This document shows positions 1-5,447 of a DNA stretch of 5,447 bases, piece after piece. The stretch is from an uncultured Ectothiorhodospiraceae bacterium. Its GTDB lineage: Bacteria; Pseudomonadota; Gammaproteobacteria; UBA9214. Both the position numbers and the translations under genes were made by a program. Under the pieces are notes generated by a model. The model saw only the letters and a program-made list of their open reading frames with translations. It searched no databases and was not told the DNA's origin. Position 1 is the first letter of the stretch; every line of letters starts with the position of its first letter. The stretch lies in the NCBI GenBank assembly GCA_947258945.1, contig CAMYKJ010000056.1:1-5447 (forward strand). Direction: 5' to 3'.

Positions 1-28
1 TATCGAGATCGAACAGTGCGATGCCCAC
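1..28 (-). CDS. HAD-superfamily hydrolase, N-terminal fragment (cut by window edge)
   Basis: Only the first nine codons are inside the window, reading MGIALFDLD from a GTG start at 28-26. The hydrophobic strand followed by FDLD is the start of HAD motif I (DxDxT), whose first Asp is the nucleophile in this family of phosphatases. An AGGAG Shine-Dalgarno lies at 40-36, seven bases before the GTG, which fixes the start. From established knowledge, a SerB-like HAD-IB hydrolase sits beside rppH-ptsP in Pseudomonas-type genomes, and this position and orientation fit that gene. Substrate cannot be inferred from nine residues. Confidence 0.72.
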
Positions 29-57
29 GGGACAACTCCTTGCCGGAAAAGGCGGAA

Positions 58-85
58 AGCATACACGAACGGCGTGGCCAGTCAT
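58..85 (-). promoter_or_regulatory. Possible sigma70 promoter for the HAD hydrolase gene
   Basis: On the minus strand an ATGACT hexamer (85-80) and a TATGCT hexamer (63-58) are separated by 16 bases. Each matches four of six consensus positions. They lie about 30 bases before the GTG start, a sensible distance. This is eye-matching in a short divergent spacer, so it is only a candidate. Confidence 0.3.
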
Positions 86-105
86 GCCGGCAGCAGGGCT
101 TGAAT

Positions 106-134
106 TTGCCCCGGACTGGCAGCTATGGGAGAAT
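106..134 (+). promoter_or_regulatory. Possible weak sigma70 promoter for rppH
   Basis: TTGCCC (106-111) and GAGAAT (129-134) are 17 bases apart, each matching four of six consensus positions, and end 35 bases before the rppH start. An overlapping alternative is TTGAAT (100-105) with TATGGG (124-129), spacer 18. The gene needs a promoter in this 141-bp divergent spacer, but neither match is strong. Confidence 0.25.
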
Positions 135-169
135 GTTTTTCGCTAGGAAACCAGGCAAGGCGAGTATAA

Positions 170-676
170 GTGATTGACCCGGATGGATTTAGGCCAAATG
201 TAGGCATCATACTGTCCAACAGCGACGGTCAGCTGCTGTGGGCCCGCCGGATCGGCCAGGATGCCTGGCAATTCCCGCAGGGTGGCATGCGCTCGGACGA
301 GACGCCGGCCGAGGCCATGTACCGGGAGCTGTCCGAGGAGGTCGGTCTGCTGCCGGAGCATGTGGAAGTGATCGGTGCGACCCGCGGCTGGCTGCGCTAC
401 CGATTGCCGCGCCAGTACATCCGCCGTACCAGCCGCCCGCTGTGTGTCGGCCAGAAACAGGTCTGGTTTCTGCTCCGTATCCTCTGCACCGACACGGCGG
501 TACGTCTTGACAGGTCCGATACACCGGAATTCGACAGCTGGCGCTGGGTGGATTACTGGCACCCGCTCAGGGAAGTCGTATCCTTCAAGCGGACTGTCTA
601 TCGCAGGGCGCTCGATGAACTCGCGCCCCTGCTATTCCCCGAGGGGGCCCCCGAAAGGCCGGCAGTGGACCTGTAA
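170..676 (+). CDS. rppH: RNA 5'-pyrophosphohydrolase RppH (Nudix family)
   Basis: RppH removes pyrophosphate from the 5' end of triphosphorylated (and preferably diphosphorylated) mRNA in the cytoplasm, which exposes transcripts to 5'-end-dependent RNase E decay. The 168-residue protein aligns by eye with E. coli RppH along nearly its whole length: it opens [13 protein letters not shown] and has WQFPQGG before the catalytic motif. The Nudix box GX5EX7REUXEEXGU is complete, from G38 through E44 and R52-E53 to E56-E57-V58-G59-L60. E53, E56 and E57 match the metal-binding glutamates at the same numbers in E. coli. Further conserved blocks are WLRY (residue 74 on), GQKQVWFLL and TPEFDSWRW. The start is GTG at 170, chosen because the second residue onward matches the family; AAGG at 157-160 is a modest ribosome site. 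The protein is slightly shorter at the C terminus than the 176-residue E. coli enzyme, which is normal variation. ptsP follows on the same strand. Confidence 0.95.
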   Translation: MIDPDGFRPNVGIILSNSDGQLLWARRIGQDAWQFPQGGMRSDETPAEAMYRELSEEVGLLPEHVEVIGATRGWLRYRLPRQYIRRTSRPLCVGQKQVWFLLRILCTDTAVRLDRSDTPEFDSWRWVDYWHPLREVVSFKRTVYRRALDELAPLLFPEGAPERPAVDL

Positions 677-761
677 CCCGGCCGGATCGAGGATTGCCGT
701 TGCATGACCGGGACGGTTGTGTGTTGATGTTTTTACCCGTTGGATTTTCCGGAATGTGCTG

Positions 762-3023
762 ATGCTCGATACCCTGAGAAGAATCATCCAGGAAGTCAAT
801 GCTGCGCCTGACCTCGAGCAGGCGCTGAAGATTATCGTGGCCCGCGTCTGCGAGGCCGTTGGCGTGGATGTATCCACGGTCTATCTGGTCGACAGCGAAA
901 ACGGCCAGTTCGTCCTCGGGGCCACACAGGGACTGCGCCAGGATGCAGTGGGTCGCGTGACGCTTGCACTCGACAAGGGCCTGATCGGTATGGTCTACGA
1001 GCGCGAGGAACCGGTGAATATCGAAGATGCGCCGAGCCACCCGCGCTATGTATTCATCAGCGAAACCGGGGAAACGCCGTACCATGGTTTTCTCGGTGTA
1101 CCGATAATCCGGCACGGCAAGGTTCTGGGTGTGCTGGTCGTGCGCCAGCGTCAGGTGCGCAAGTTCGAAGAAGAAGAGGAGGCCTTCCTGGTCACGCTGG
1201 CCGCGCAGCTCGCCGGTGCGATCACACATGCCGGTGCGACCGGCGATATCTCGAATGTACTGGGTACCGGCAGTCATGTGGCCGCGCTGACCGGTCTGCC
1301 GGGTTCTCCCGGCGTGGCGATCGGTCAGGCGCGGGTGATTTACCCGCCGGCCAATCTGGATGCCATCCCCGACCGGCCGGTGACGGACACGGATGCCGAG
1401 GTCAGCCAGTTCGAGGCGGCCGTCGCCGCGGTGCAGGACGATCTGCGCGATTACGCCAACCGGATGTCCGCGGTTCTGCCGGCAGAGGAACTCGCCCTGT
1501 TCGATGCGCTGTTGCTGATGCTGGGCGGTGACAGCCTGGTCGGTGAAACAGTGGAGCGCATTCGGGCGGGCAACTGGGCACCGGGGGCCCTGCGCGAAAC
1601 GATCTCGGCACACGTCAAGGTGTTCGAGGCGATGGAAGACACCTACCTGCGCGAGCGCGCCAGTGACATCCGTGATCTGGGTCGCCGGATACTCACCCAT
1701 ATCCAGAGCGACCTGACCAGCGTGGACGAGTATTACCGGAACACCGTCCTGGTGGGAGAAGACATCAGCCCGGGTCAGCTGGCCGAGGTGCCGATCGAGA
1801 GCCTGGCCGGCATCGTCTCGGCCAGCGGCTCCAGTTCCTCGCATGTCGCGATACTTGCGCAGGCACTCGGAATCCCGGCCGTCATGGGTGTGGATGACAT
1901 GCCCGTCGGCCGCCTCGAAGGCCAGATCATTATCGCGGACGGCTACCGTGGCGACGTGTTCGTCAATCCTACCGAGCTGGTGCTGACGGAATTCCTCCGC
2001 CTGCAGTCAGAGGAGTCGGAACTTTCCGAGGTGCTCAGCGAGGTCGCGGGACAACCGTCGGAAACGGTCGATGGACTGGCCGTACCCCTGTATCTCAATA
2101 TCGGCCTGGTATCGGTCGGCAGTGCCGAGGTGCACAGCGAGGGCGACGGTGTCGGCCTGTACCGTACCGAGGTCCCGTTCCTGATGCAGGACAAGTTCCC
2201 GGGCGAGGAGCAGCAATTGCGCATCTACCGCAACGCACTGGAGGCATTTGCCCCGCGGCCCGTTACCCTGAGGACGCTCGATGTGGGCGGCGACAAGATG
2301 CTGTCCTATTTCCCGGTACAGGAGGACAACCCGTTCCTCGGCTGGCGCGGAATACGCATCTCGCTGGACCACCCCGAGATTTTTCTTACCCAGCTCCGCG
2401 CCATGCTGCGCGCCAGCGTCGGCCTCGACAACCTGACCATCATGTTGCCAATGGTGTCGACGGTCAGTGAACTGGATATTGCCTTGACACTGATCAACCA
2501 GGCGCTGGGTGAACTGCTCGAAGAGGGTGAGTTGGTGGTGCGGCCACCGATCGGCATCATGATCGAGGTGCCTTCGGCCGTCTACCAGGTCGATGCCATG
2601 GCGAAGCGGGTGGACTTTTTCTCTATCGGCACCAATGACCTGACCCAGTACCTGCTGGCGGTCGACCGCAACAACGCCCGCGTCGCGGGCCTTTACCAGT
2701 CACTGCACCCGGCCGTGCTGCGCGCCATCCGGCAAGTCATCGACGAGGCACACAAGCTCGGTAAGCCGGTCAGCGTGTGCGGTGAAATGGCCGGCGATCC
2801 GGCCGCGGCCCTTGCCCTGTTGGGGCTGGGCGTCAACAGTCTCAGCATGAGCGTCAGCAACCTGGCCCGGGTGAAGTGGGTTATCCGCAGTTTTACCTTC
2901 GCCGAGGCGCGCGACCTGGTGGCCCGGGCACTGGATCTCGAGAACCCGCGCGCGATTCGCGAGATGTACAACCAGGTACTGGAGGAGGGCGGCCTCGGTG
3001 GACTGGTGCGAGCCGGCAACTGA
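762..3023 (+). CDS. ptsP: Phosphoenolpyruvate-protein phosphotransferase PtsP (EI-Ntr)
   Basis: EI-Ntr takes phosphate from phosphoenolpyruvate and passes it to NPr (PtsO) and then EIIA-Ntr (PtsN), a regulatory relay that senses nitrogen status rather than importing sugar. The 753-residue protein is close to the 748 of E. coli PtsP. Domains in order: GAF sensor at about 15-155 (FLGVPII at 110-116, VLGVLVV at 121-127); EI N-terminal helical and swivelling phosphohistidine region at about 175-405; PEP-binding TIM barrel at about 430-735. The phosphorylated residue is His361 (codon 1842-1844) in SSSHVAILAQALGIP. PEP-site markers are GLYRTE (465-470), TLRTLDVGGDK (502-512), LGWRGIR (526-532), FSIGTNDLTQY (620-630) and the general-acid Cys673 in VCGEMAGD. 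I chose ATG at 762 because MLDTLRRI matches the start of known PtsP and GGAA at 751-754 is suitably spaced; the frame is open back to a TTG at 717, which would add 15 unlike residues. It is probably cotranscribed with rppH, 85 bp upstream. In the family the GAF domain is reported to respond to glutamine and 2-oxoglutarate; that cannot be verified here. Confidence 0.96.
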   Translation: MLDTLRRIIQEVNAAPDLEQALKIIVARVCEAVGVDVSTVYLVDSENGQFVLGATQGLRQDAVGRVTLALDKGLIGMVYEREEPVNIEDAPSHPRYVFISETGETPYHGFLGVPIIRHGKVLGVLVVRQRQVRKFEEEEEAFLVTLAAQLAGAITHAGATGDISNVLGTGSHVAALTGLPGSPGVAIGQARVIYPPANLDAIPDRPVTDTDAEVSQFEAAVAAVQDDLRDYANRMSAVLPAEELALFDALLLMLGGDSLVGETVERIRAGNWAPGALRETISAHVKVFEAMEDTYLRERASDIRDLGRRILTHIQSDLTSVDEYYRNTVLVGEDISPGQLAEVPIESLAGIVSASGSSSSHVAILAQALGIPAVMGVDDMPVGRLEGQIIIADGYRGDVFVNPTELVLTEFLRLQSEESELSEVLSEVAGQPSETVDGLAVPLYLNIGLVSVGSAEVHSEGDGVGLYRTEVPFLMQDKFPGEEQQLRIYRNALEAFAPRPVTLRTLDVGGDKMLSYFPVQEDNPFLGWRGIRISLDHPEIFLTQLRAMLRASVGLDNLTIMLPMVSTVSELDIALTLINQALGELLEEGELVVRPPIGIMIEVPSAVYQVDAMAKRVDFFSIGTNDLTQYLLAVDRNNARVAGLYQSLHPAVLRAIRQVIDEAHKLGKPVSVCGEMAGDPAAALALLGLGVNSLSMSVSNLARVKWVIRSFTFAEARDLVARALDLENPRAIREMYNQVLEEGGLGGLVRAGN

Positions 3024-3103
3024 GCCAGACGACCGGTCCGTGTCAATATCGTCAAATCGACCGCCGACCACCCCGGACCAATCGATTATCGAGTAATCCA
3101 CGC

Positions 3104-3125
3104 ACCTGTTGATATACTGACAGGT
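3104..3125. repeat. Perfect inverted repeat around the -10 box of the SYLF gene
   Basis: ACCTGT (3104-3109) and ACAGGT (3120-3125) are perfect reverse complements, 10 bases apart, with an AT-rich centre containing TATACT. The arms flank the promoter -10 element, as an operator for a dimeric repressor would. The inner CTGT...ACAG resembles a LexA box, but the spacing is 10 rather than the 8 of gammaproteobacterial LexA sites. A chance repeat of this size is also possible. Confidence 0.4.
3110..3118 (+). promoter_or_regulatory. Extended -10 promoter for the SYLF-domain gene
   Basis: TGA followed by TATACT (3113-3118) makes a TGn-TATACT extended -10 element with five of six consensus positions. 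The best -35 is poor (TCGAGT at 3089-3094, spacer 18), but extended -10 promoters can do without one. Transcription would begin near 3125, leaving a leader of roughly 20 bases that contains the ribosome site. Confidence 0.5.
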
Positions 3126-3131
3126 TGACAC

Positions 3132-3138
3132 GAGGAGG
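3132..3138 (+). promoter_or_regulatory. Strong Shine-Dalgarno deciding the SYLF gene start
   Basis: GAGGAGG lies nine bases before ATG 3148. It is only three bases before the in-frame GTG at 3142, which is too close. A third candidate, ATG at 3140, meets a stop after three codons. The site therefore supports ATG 3148. Confidence 0.75.
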
Positions 3139-3147
3139 TATGTGCGA

Positions 3148-3717
3148 ATGAACAGACAGTCTTTTGCAGTACGGCGGTTACTGGTATGGGTATGCATGCT
3201 GCTGGTCACAGGTGGCGGCACCGTGGTGAATACTGCCCTGGCCAAGTCGGCGGCCGAGATCGACATCGGTGTTACCGAGACCCTCAATCGTTTCAAACGC
3301 GAGGTAACAGGGGGCAGCAAGTTCCTGCAGCGCGCCAGTGGCGTGCTGGTCTTTCCGAGTGTGATCAAGGCGGGATTTGTGGTCGGTGGCGAATACGGGG
3401 AGGGTGCACTGCGCGTCGGCGGCAAGACGGTCGATTACTACAACACCGCCTCTGCCTCCATCGGTTTTCAGCTGGGTGCGCAGGCCAAGTCAATCGTGAT
3501 CGTCTTCATGGCCGGCAAGGCGCTGGCGGACTTCCGCAAGAGTGATGGCTGGGAAGCCGGTGTCGACGGCTCGGTTGCCGTGGTCGAATGGGGCGTGGGC
3601 AAGGACATCAACACGATCGACATCAAGGACCCCGTCGTCGGCTTCGTGTTTGACAACAAGGGGCTGATGTACAATCTGACCCTGGAGGGGTCCAAGTTCA
3701 CCAAGTTGAACAAGTGA
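3148..3717 (+). CDS. Secreted SYLF-domain (YSC84-related) lipid-binding protein
   Basis: The 189-residue protein begins with a Sec signal peptide: basic residues to R9-R10, hydrophobic LLVWVCMLLVTG, and a likely cut after A30-L31-A32. Cys16 lies inside the hydrophobic stretch and is not in a lipobox, so a lipoprotein is unlikely. The mature part is a bacterial SYLF/YSC84-type domain. Typical blocks are the helical start with EIDIGVTETLNRF, then GVLVFPSVIKAGFVVGGEYG, ALRVGGKTVDYYNTASAS, SDGWEAGVDGSVAVVEWG and the end GLMYNLTLEGSKFTKL. SYLF proteins bind phosphoinositides or other lipids in eukaryotes; bacterial versions are periplasmic or envelope proteins of poorly defined role, and lipid binding here is inferred from the family. 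The gene has its own promoter and strong ribosome site, so it is probably independent of ptsP (124 bp apart). No terminator hairpin is visible after the stop. Confidence 0.88.
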   Translation: MNRQSFAVRRLLVWVCMLLVTGGGTVVNTALAKSAAEIDIGVTETLNRFKREVTGGSKFLQRASGVLVFPSVIKAGFVVGGEYGEGALRVGGKTVDYYNTASASIGFQLGAQAKSIVIVFMAGKALADFRKSDGWEAGVDGSVAVVEWGVGKDINTIDIKDPVVGFVFDNKGLMYNLTLEGSKFTKLNK

Positions 3718-3743
3718 CGCCCGCCTGACGGGGTACAAATCGA

Positions 3744-4071
3744 ATAAAAAAATCCTGGGTTACCTGGCCGTTGTGCTGTTACTGCAATACCCGGCGAGTG
3801 TGTTTGCAGTGACCGAGGCATTTATCGATTTCGACGGTGCCGTGCCGGCGCCTTTGCCTCCATATACAATCACGGATGCCCATATTACCTTTACCGGTTC
3901 GGTGGTGACCCGACACACCCTGACCACGACGGGCTCGACGCGCCCGCACCCGACTGCTCCCGCAGGCGCGCAGTGCGCCGCGACGGCACTGCCTGGCAGG
4001 CGGGTGAGTTGCGATTATTGCTTGGTCTGTTGTCCCTGCTGGGGGTGAGGTACCTTCGGCGGCGCGGCTGA
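3744..4071 (+). pseudogene. Possible broken gene for a small exported, C-terminally anchored protein
   Basis: This stretch lacks an intact ORF but has strong protein-like signals. In one frame (codons from 3746) it reads KKILGYLAVVLLL then QYPASVFA and AVTEAFIDFDG, a textbook signal peptide with an SVFA cleavage site. There is no ATG, GTG or TTG before it; the first in-frame candidate is GTG 3773, inside the hydrophobic core. The bases before it read AAT then seven A. One extra G after 3745 would create ATG AAA AAA ATC in exactly this frame, with a GGGG at 3730-3733 as a weak ribosome site. That frame stops at 4046-4048 after an unlikely Cys-rich tail. The next frame back (stop 4069-4071) instead ends ELRLLLGLLSLLGVRYL plus RRRG, like a C-terminal membrane anchor or sorting tail. 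A second one-base loss between about 3900 and 3990 would join the two. No family is recognised in the middle. The end overlaps the convergent PepSY gene by 57 bp, so the tail could be a shadow. It may be a decayed gene, a sequence error, or chance. Confidence 0.4.
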
Positions 4072-4887
4072 CTGCCCGCGCGCATGCGGTTTGCCGCCCG
4101 CCCGGATATGGCGCCGGTGGGCGCGGGCGCTGGCACGGCGCCGGCTCCACAGCCAGATGCCGGTGACCGTGAGCAGCAGAAAGACAATGGCGGCACCGTC
4201 CATCAGCCAGACACCCCATGCACCGAGGATACGACCACTGTGCAGGTCGAGCATCACGCGCTCGACGGATAATCCGCTACCCCGATAGTGCTGTTGCAGA
4301 GCGCTGACCAGCGCCGGCGCAGGCTGGACTGGCGCGGACCACGATACATCCGCCGGTGCAGTCCTCTTCCAGTTGATCAACCCGGCGTCCGTGGCCTGGT
4401 AGCCGCTTGCAGTCTGCAGGACCAGGCGCTGGTCCGGAGTAACGCCGACAGACAGGATATCCGCCGGTGTGCCTGCCACACTGCCCAGTCGTTCGACCAG
4501 TTCCCCGGTGCGGGTCAGCAGCAGCAGGCTGTCGGCCAGGGCCACAACGACAAATTCATCAAGCTGCACTGCACCCGCCAATGGCGGTTCGATGTTCGGC
4601 AGCAGCACGTTGTCGACATAGACCTGCCGCCCGATCGAGGCGACGGTCAACGACCCGGCCCGAAAGGCGGTGATGTCATCCGGTGCCCGAATGCCATACC
4701 AGCCCAGCAGCGCCGGCGACTCTACGTAGCGGCTGTCGAGTGCCATTTCCCCGGTATGGTTGAGCGCCAGGCCGGTGAGTGAGAGCACGATCACGAAGGC
4801 GGCCGCCGTCATCCCGATCCAGCGGTGCCACAGGTAGAGCGAACGCAGCCGCCTGCCGGCTGATTTTTGTTTAGGGTGCCGCGTCAT
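4015..4887 (-). CDS. PepSY-associated transmembrane protein, two-helix type
   Basis: The 290-residue protein has the layout of short PepSY-TM proteins. A basic N terminus leads to LYLWHRWIG (residues 17-25), the family's HRW motif, and a first membrane helix at about 26-43 ending near H44. A roughly 180-residue periplasmic region follows. Then comes the hallmark DLHSGRILGAWGVWLMDG (214-231) and a second helix at about 231-248 (AAIVFLLLTVTGIWLW) ending in RRR. Conserved His21, His44 and His216 are candidates for heme or metal ligands, which is inference. PepSY-TM proteins are often tied to periplasmic redox and iron reduction. The ATG lies within the end of the FMN-binding gene (17-bp overlap), suggesting translational coupling. 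The last 40 residues are polar and Arg/Pro/Gln-rich, longer than usual for the family, and overlap the convergent ORF remnant. The function in electron transfer is inferred from its neighbour; the fold call is firm. Confidence 0.85.
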   Translation of the reverse strand: MTRHPKQKSAGRRLRSLYLWHRWIGMTAAAFVIVLSLTGLALNHTGEMALDSRYVESPALLGWYGIRAPDDITAFRAGSLTVASIGRQVYVDNVLLPNIEPPLAGAVQLDEFVVVALADSLLLLTRTGELVERLGSVAGTPADILSVGVTPDQRLVLQTASGYQATDAGLINWKRTAPADVSWSAPVQPAPALVSALQQHYRGSGLSVERVMLDLHSGRILGAWGVWLMDGAAIVFLLLTVTGIWLWSRRRASARAHRRHIRAGGKPHARGQSAAPPKVPHPQQGQQTKQ

Positions 4888-5398
4888 TGGATGTTACGAC
4901 CTGGCTGTGAAAATACAGGGCCAGTCGGGCCAGTTTTTTCAGGGCGCGCACGGACAGGGTCGCGCCGGATATGCCGTCGATGCGACCATCGAGCCGGTTT
5001 TCGGGTGTCAGTTGCATGCCCGGGAACTGGTCGGTAAAGAACGGGTGTTTGACCTCCCAGCCACGGCTCTCGCGAAAAATCAGGACGCGCAGCCGCTCGA
5101 TACCCTGTTCATTGATGACCAGCCCCGTGGTGATCGGCCGTTCCTTGCCGGTTTCCTCGAGTATCCAGGCACTGCGCGTGCCCTGCAGCCAGTAGCGCAC
5201 CCGGATGCCCGGGTAGCGATGGCCCATGATAGCGGTGCTGGTCTCGCGAATTTCGCCCTTCAGCCAGAGCACCTGTGCGGCGGGAACATTGTCCCGGAAG
5301 GTCTCGGCAAGGAAATCTTCCGGGCTCTGGTAGGTTCCGCTGGCCGGTACGGGGCCGGCACACAGGAACAGCAACAGGCAGGTCAGCAGTCTGGTCAT
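4871..5398 (-). CDS. Secreted FMN-binding-domain protein (probable covalent flavoprotein)
   Basis: The 175-residue protein opens with a signal peptide (MTRLLTCLLLFLCAGPVPA, likely cut after VPA) and continues as a single FMN-binding domain. The key motif is DGISGATLS (141-149): in RnfG/NqrC/NosR-type domains the Thr of S(T)GAT(S/T) carries FMN by a phosphoester bond made by the ApbE transferase, so Thr147 is the predicted site. The preceding segment, with HPFFTDQFPG (118-127), fits the ligand pocket of this family. It lacks the extra domains of NosR and is a stand-alone periplasmic electron carrier by inference. It lies directly upstream of, and overlaps, the PepSY-TM gene, so the two probably work together. 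The start is uncertain: ATG 5398 gives the neatest signal peptide, ATG 5413 adds MLTAP, and a TTG at 5440 is also in frame; none has a good Shine-Dalgarno, and the frame stays open to the window edge. No apbE gene is in the window. Confidence 0.85.
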   Translation of the reverse strand: MTRLLTCLLLFLCAGPVPASGTYQSPEDFLAETFRDNVPAAQVLWLKGEIRETSTAIMGHRYPGIRVRYWLQGTRSAWILEETGKERPITTGLVINEQGIERLRVLIFRESRGWEVKHPFFTDQFPGMQLTPENRLDGRIDGISGATLSVRALKKLARLALYFHSQVVTSNDAAP

Positions 5399-5447
5399 GG
5401 GGGCGGTGAGCATAGCAGGGCAGCGTACCGCCCGCGACAATGCGCGG

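Noticed and set aside
717..761. Upstream extension of ptsP to TTG 717
   Set aside because: The extra 15 residues do not resemble PtsP N termini, while ATG 762 matches the family start and has GGAA at proper spacing.
585..1844. Long minus-strand ORF of 419 codons across ptsP
   Set aside because: It lies wholly antisense to well-recognised rppH and ptsP sequence. Its protein has no recognisable domain and a composition typical of the reverse frame of GC-rich genes.
3034..3079. GGTCCG and CGGACC pair after ptsP as a terminator
   Set aside because: The arms are only six bases with a loop of about 34 and no T-run follows, so it is not a credible intrinsic terminator.
3125..3130. Perfect -35 hexamer TTGACA
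   Set aside because: A 17-base spacer would put the -10 on the SYLF start codon itself, where the bases (ATGAAC) do not resemble a -10.
2700..3425. Minus-strand ORF of 241 codons spanning the ptsP end, spacer and SYLF start
   Set aside because: It crosses two certain plus-strand genes and their promoter, and its translation has no coherent fold or family signature.
4288..4782. Plus-strand ORF of 164 codons inside the PepSY gene
   Set aside because: It is antisense to a recognisable PepSY-TM protein, and its product is Arg/Gln-rich with no motif.
5409..5417. Minus-strand TGC-TATGCT as an extended -10 promoter for the FMN-binding gene
   Set aside because: The transcript would start only a few bases before ATG 5398 and downstream of ATG 5413. 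The upstream sequence is cut by the window edge, so it cannot be supported.

Overview
The window looks like chromosomal DNA of a GC-rich gammaproteobacterium. It carries a HAD hydrolase start, then rppH, then ptsP, an arrangement I know from Pseudomonas-type genomes (in E. coli rppH and ptsP are also adjacent). Codon use is GC-rich throughout and no insertion sequence, tRNA, rRNA or CRISPR array is visible. The species cannot be named from the sequence.

Left part (1-3023): the first codons of a HAD-superfamily hydrolase point out of the window on the minus strand. A divergent 141-bp spacer follows. Then come rppH (RNA 5'-pyrophosphohydrolase, which starts mRNA decay) and ptsP (EI-Ntr, first phosphotransferase of the nitrogen PTS), in the same direction and 85 bp apart. 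Both proteins look intact, with all key catalytic residues.

Middle (3024-4071): a 124-bp spacer holds an extended -10 promoter enclosed in a perfect 6-bp inverted repeat, followed by a strong Shine-Dalgarno. This drives a secreted SYLF/YSC84-type protein of 189 residues. Directly after it lies the oddest part of the window. It encodes a clear signal peptide with no usable start codon, and a hydrophobic C-terminal segment plus RRRG tail in a different frame. It reads best as a small exported and anchored protein broken by two one-base deletions, or as a sequencing or assembly artefact.

Right part (4015-5447, minus strand): a compact two-gene unit, overlapping by 17 bp. The first gene encodes a secreted FMN-binding-domain protein with the flavinylation motif SGATLS. 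The second encodes a two-helix PepSY-TM membrane protein. Together they suggest a periplasmic electron-transfer module: the membrane protein would pass electrons to, or accept them from, a covalently flavinylated partner. The 3' end of the PepSY gene overlaps the tail of the broken middle ORF in convergent orientation.

I found no strong case for an entirely new system. The best leads are the broken signal-peptide ORF at 3744-4071, the PepSY/FMN pair, and the operator-like repeat before the SYLF gene.
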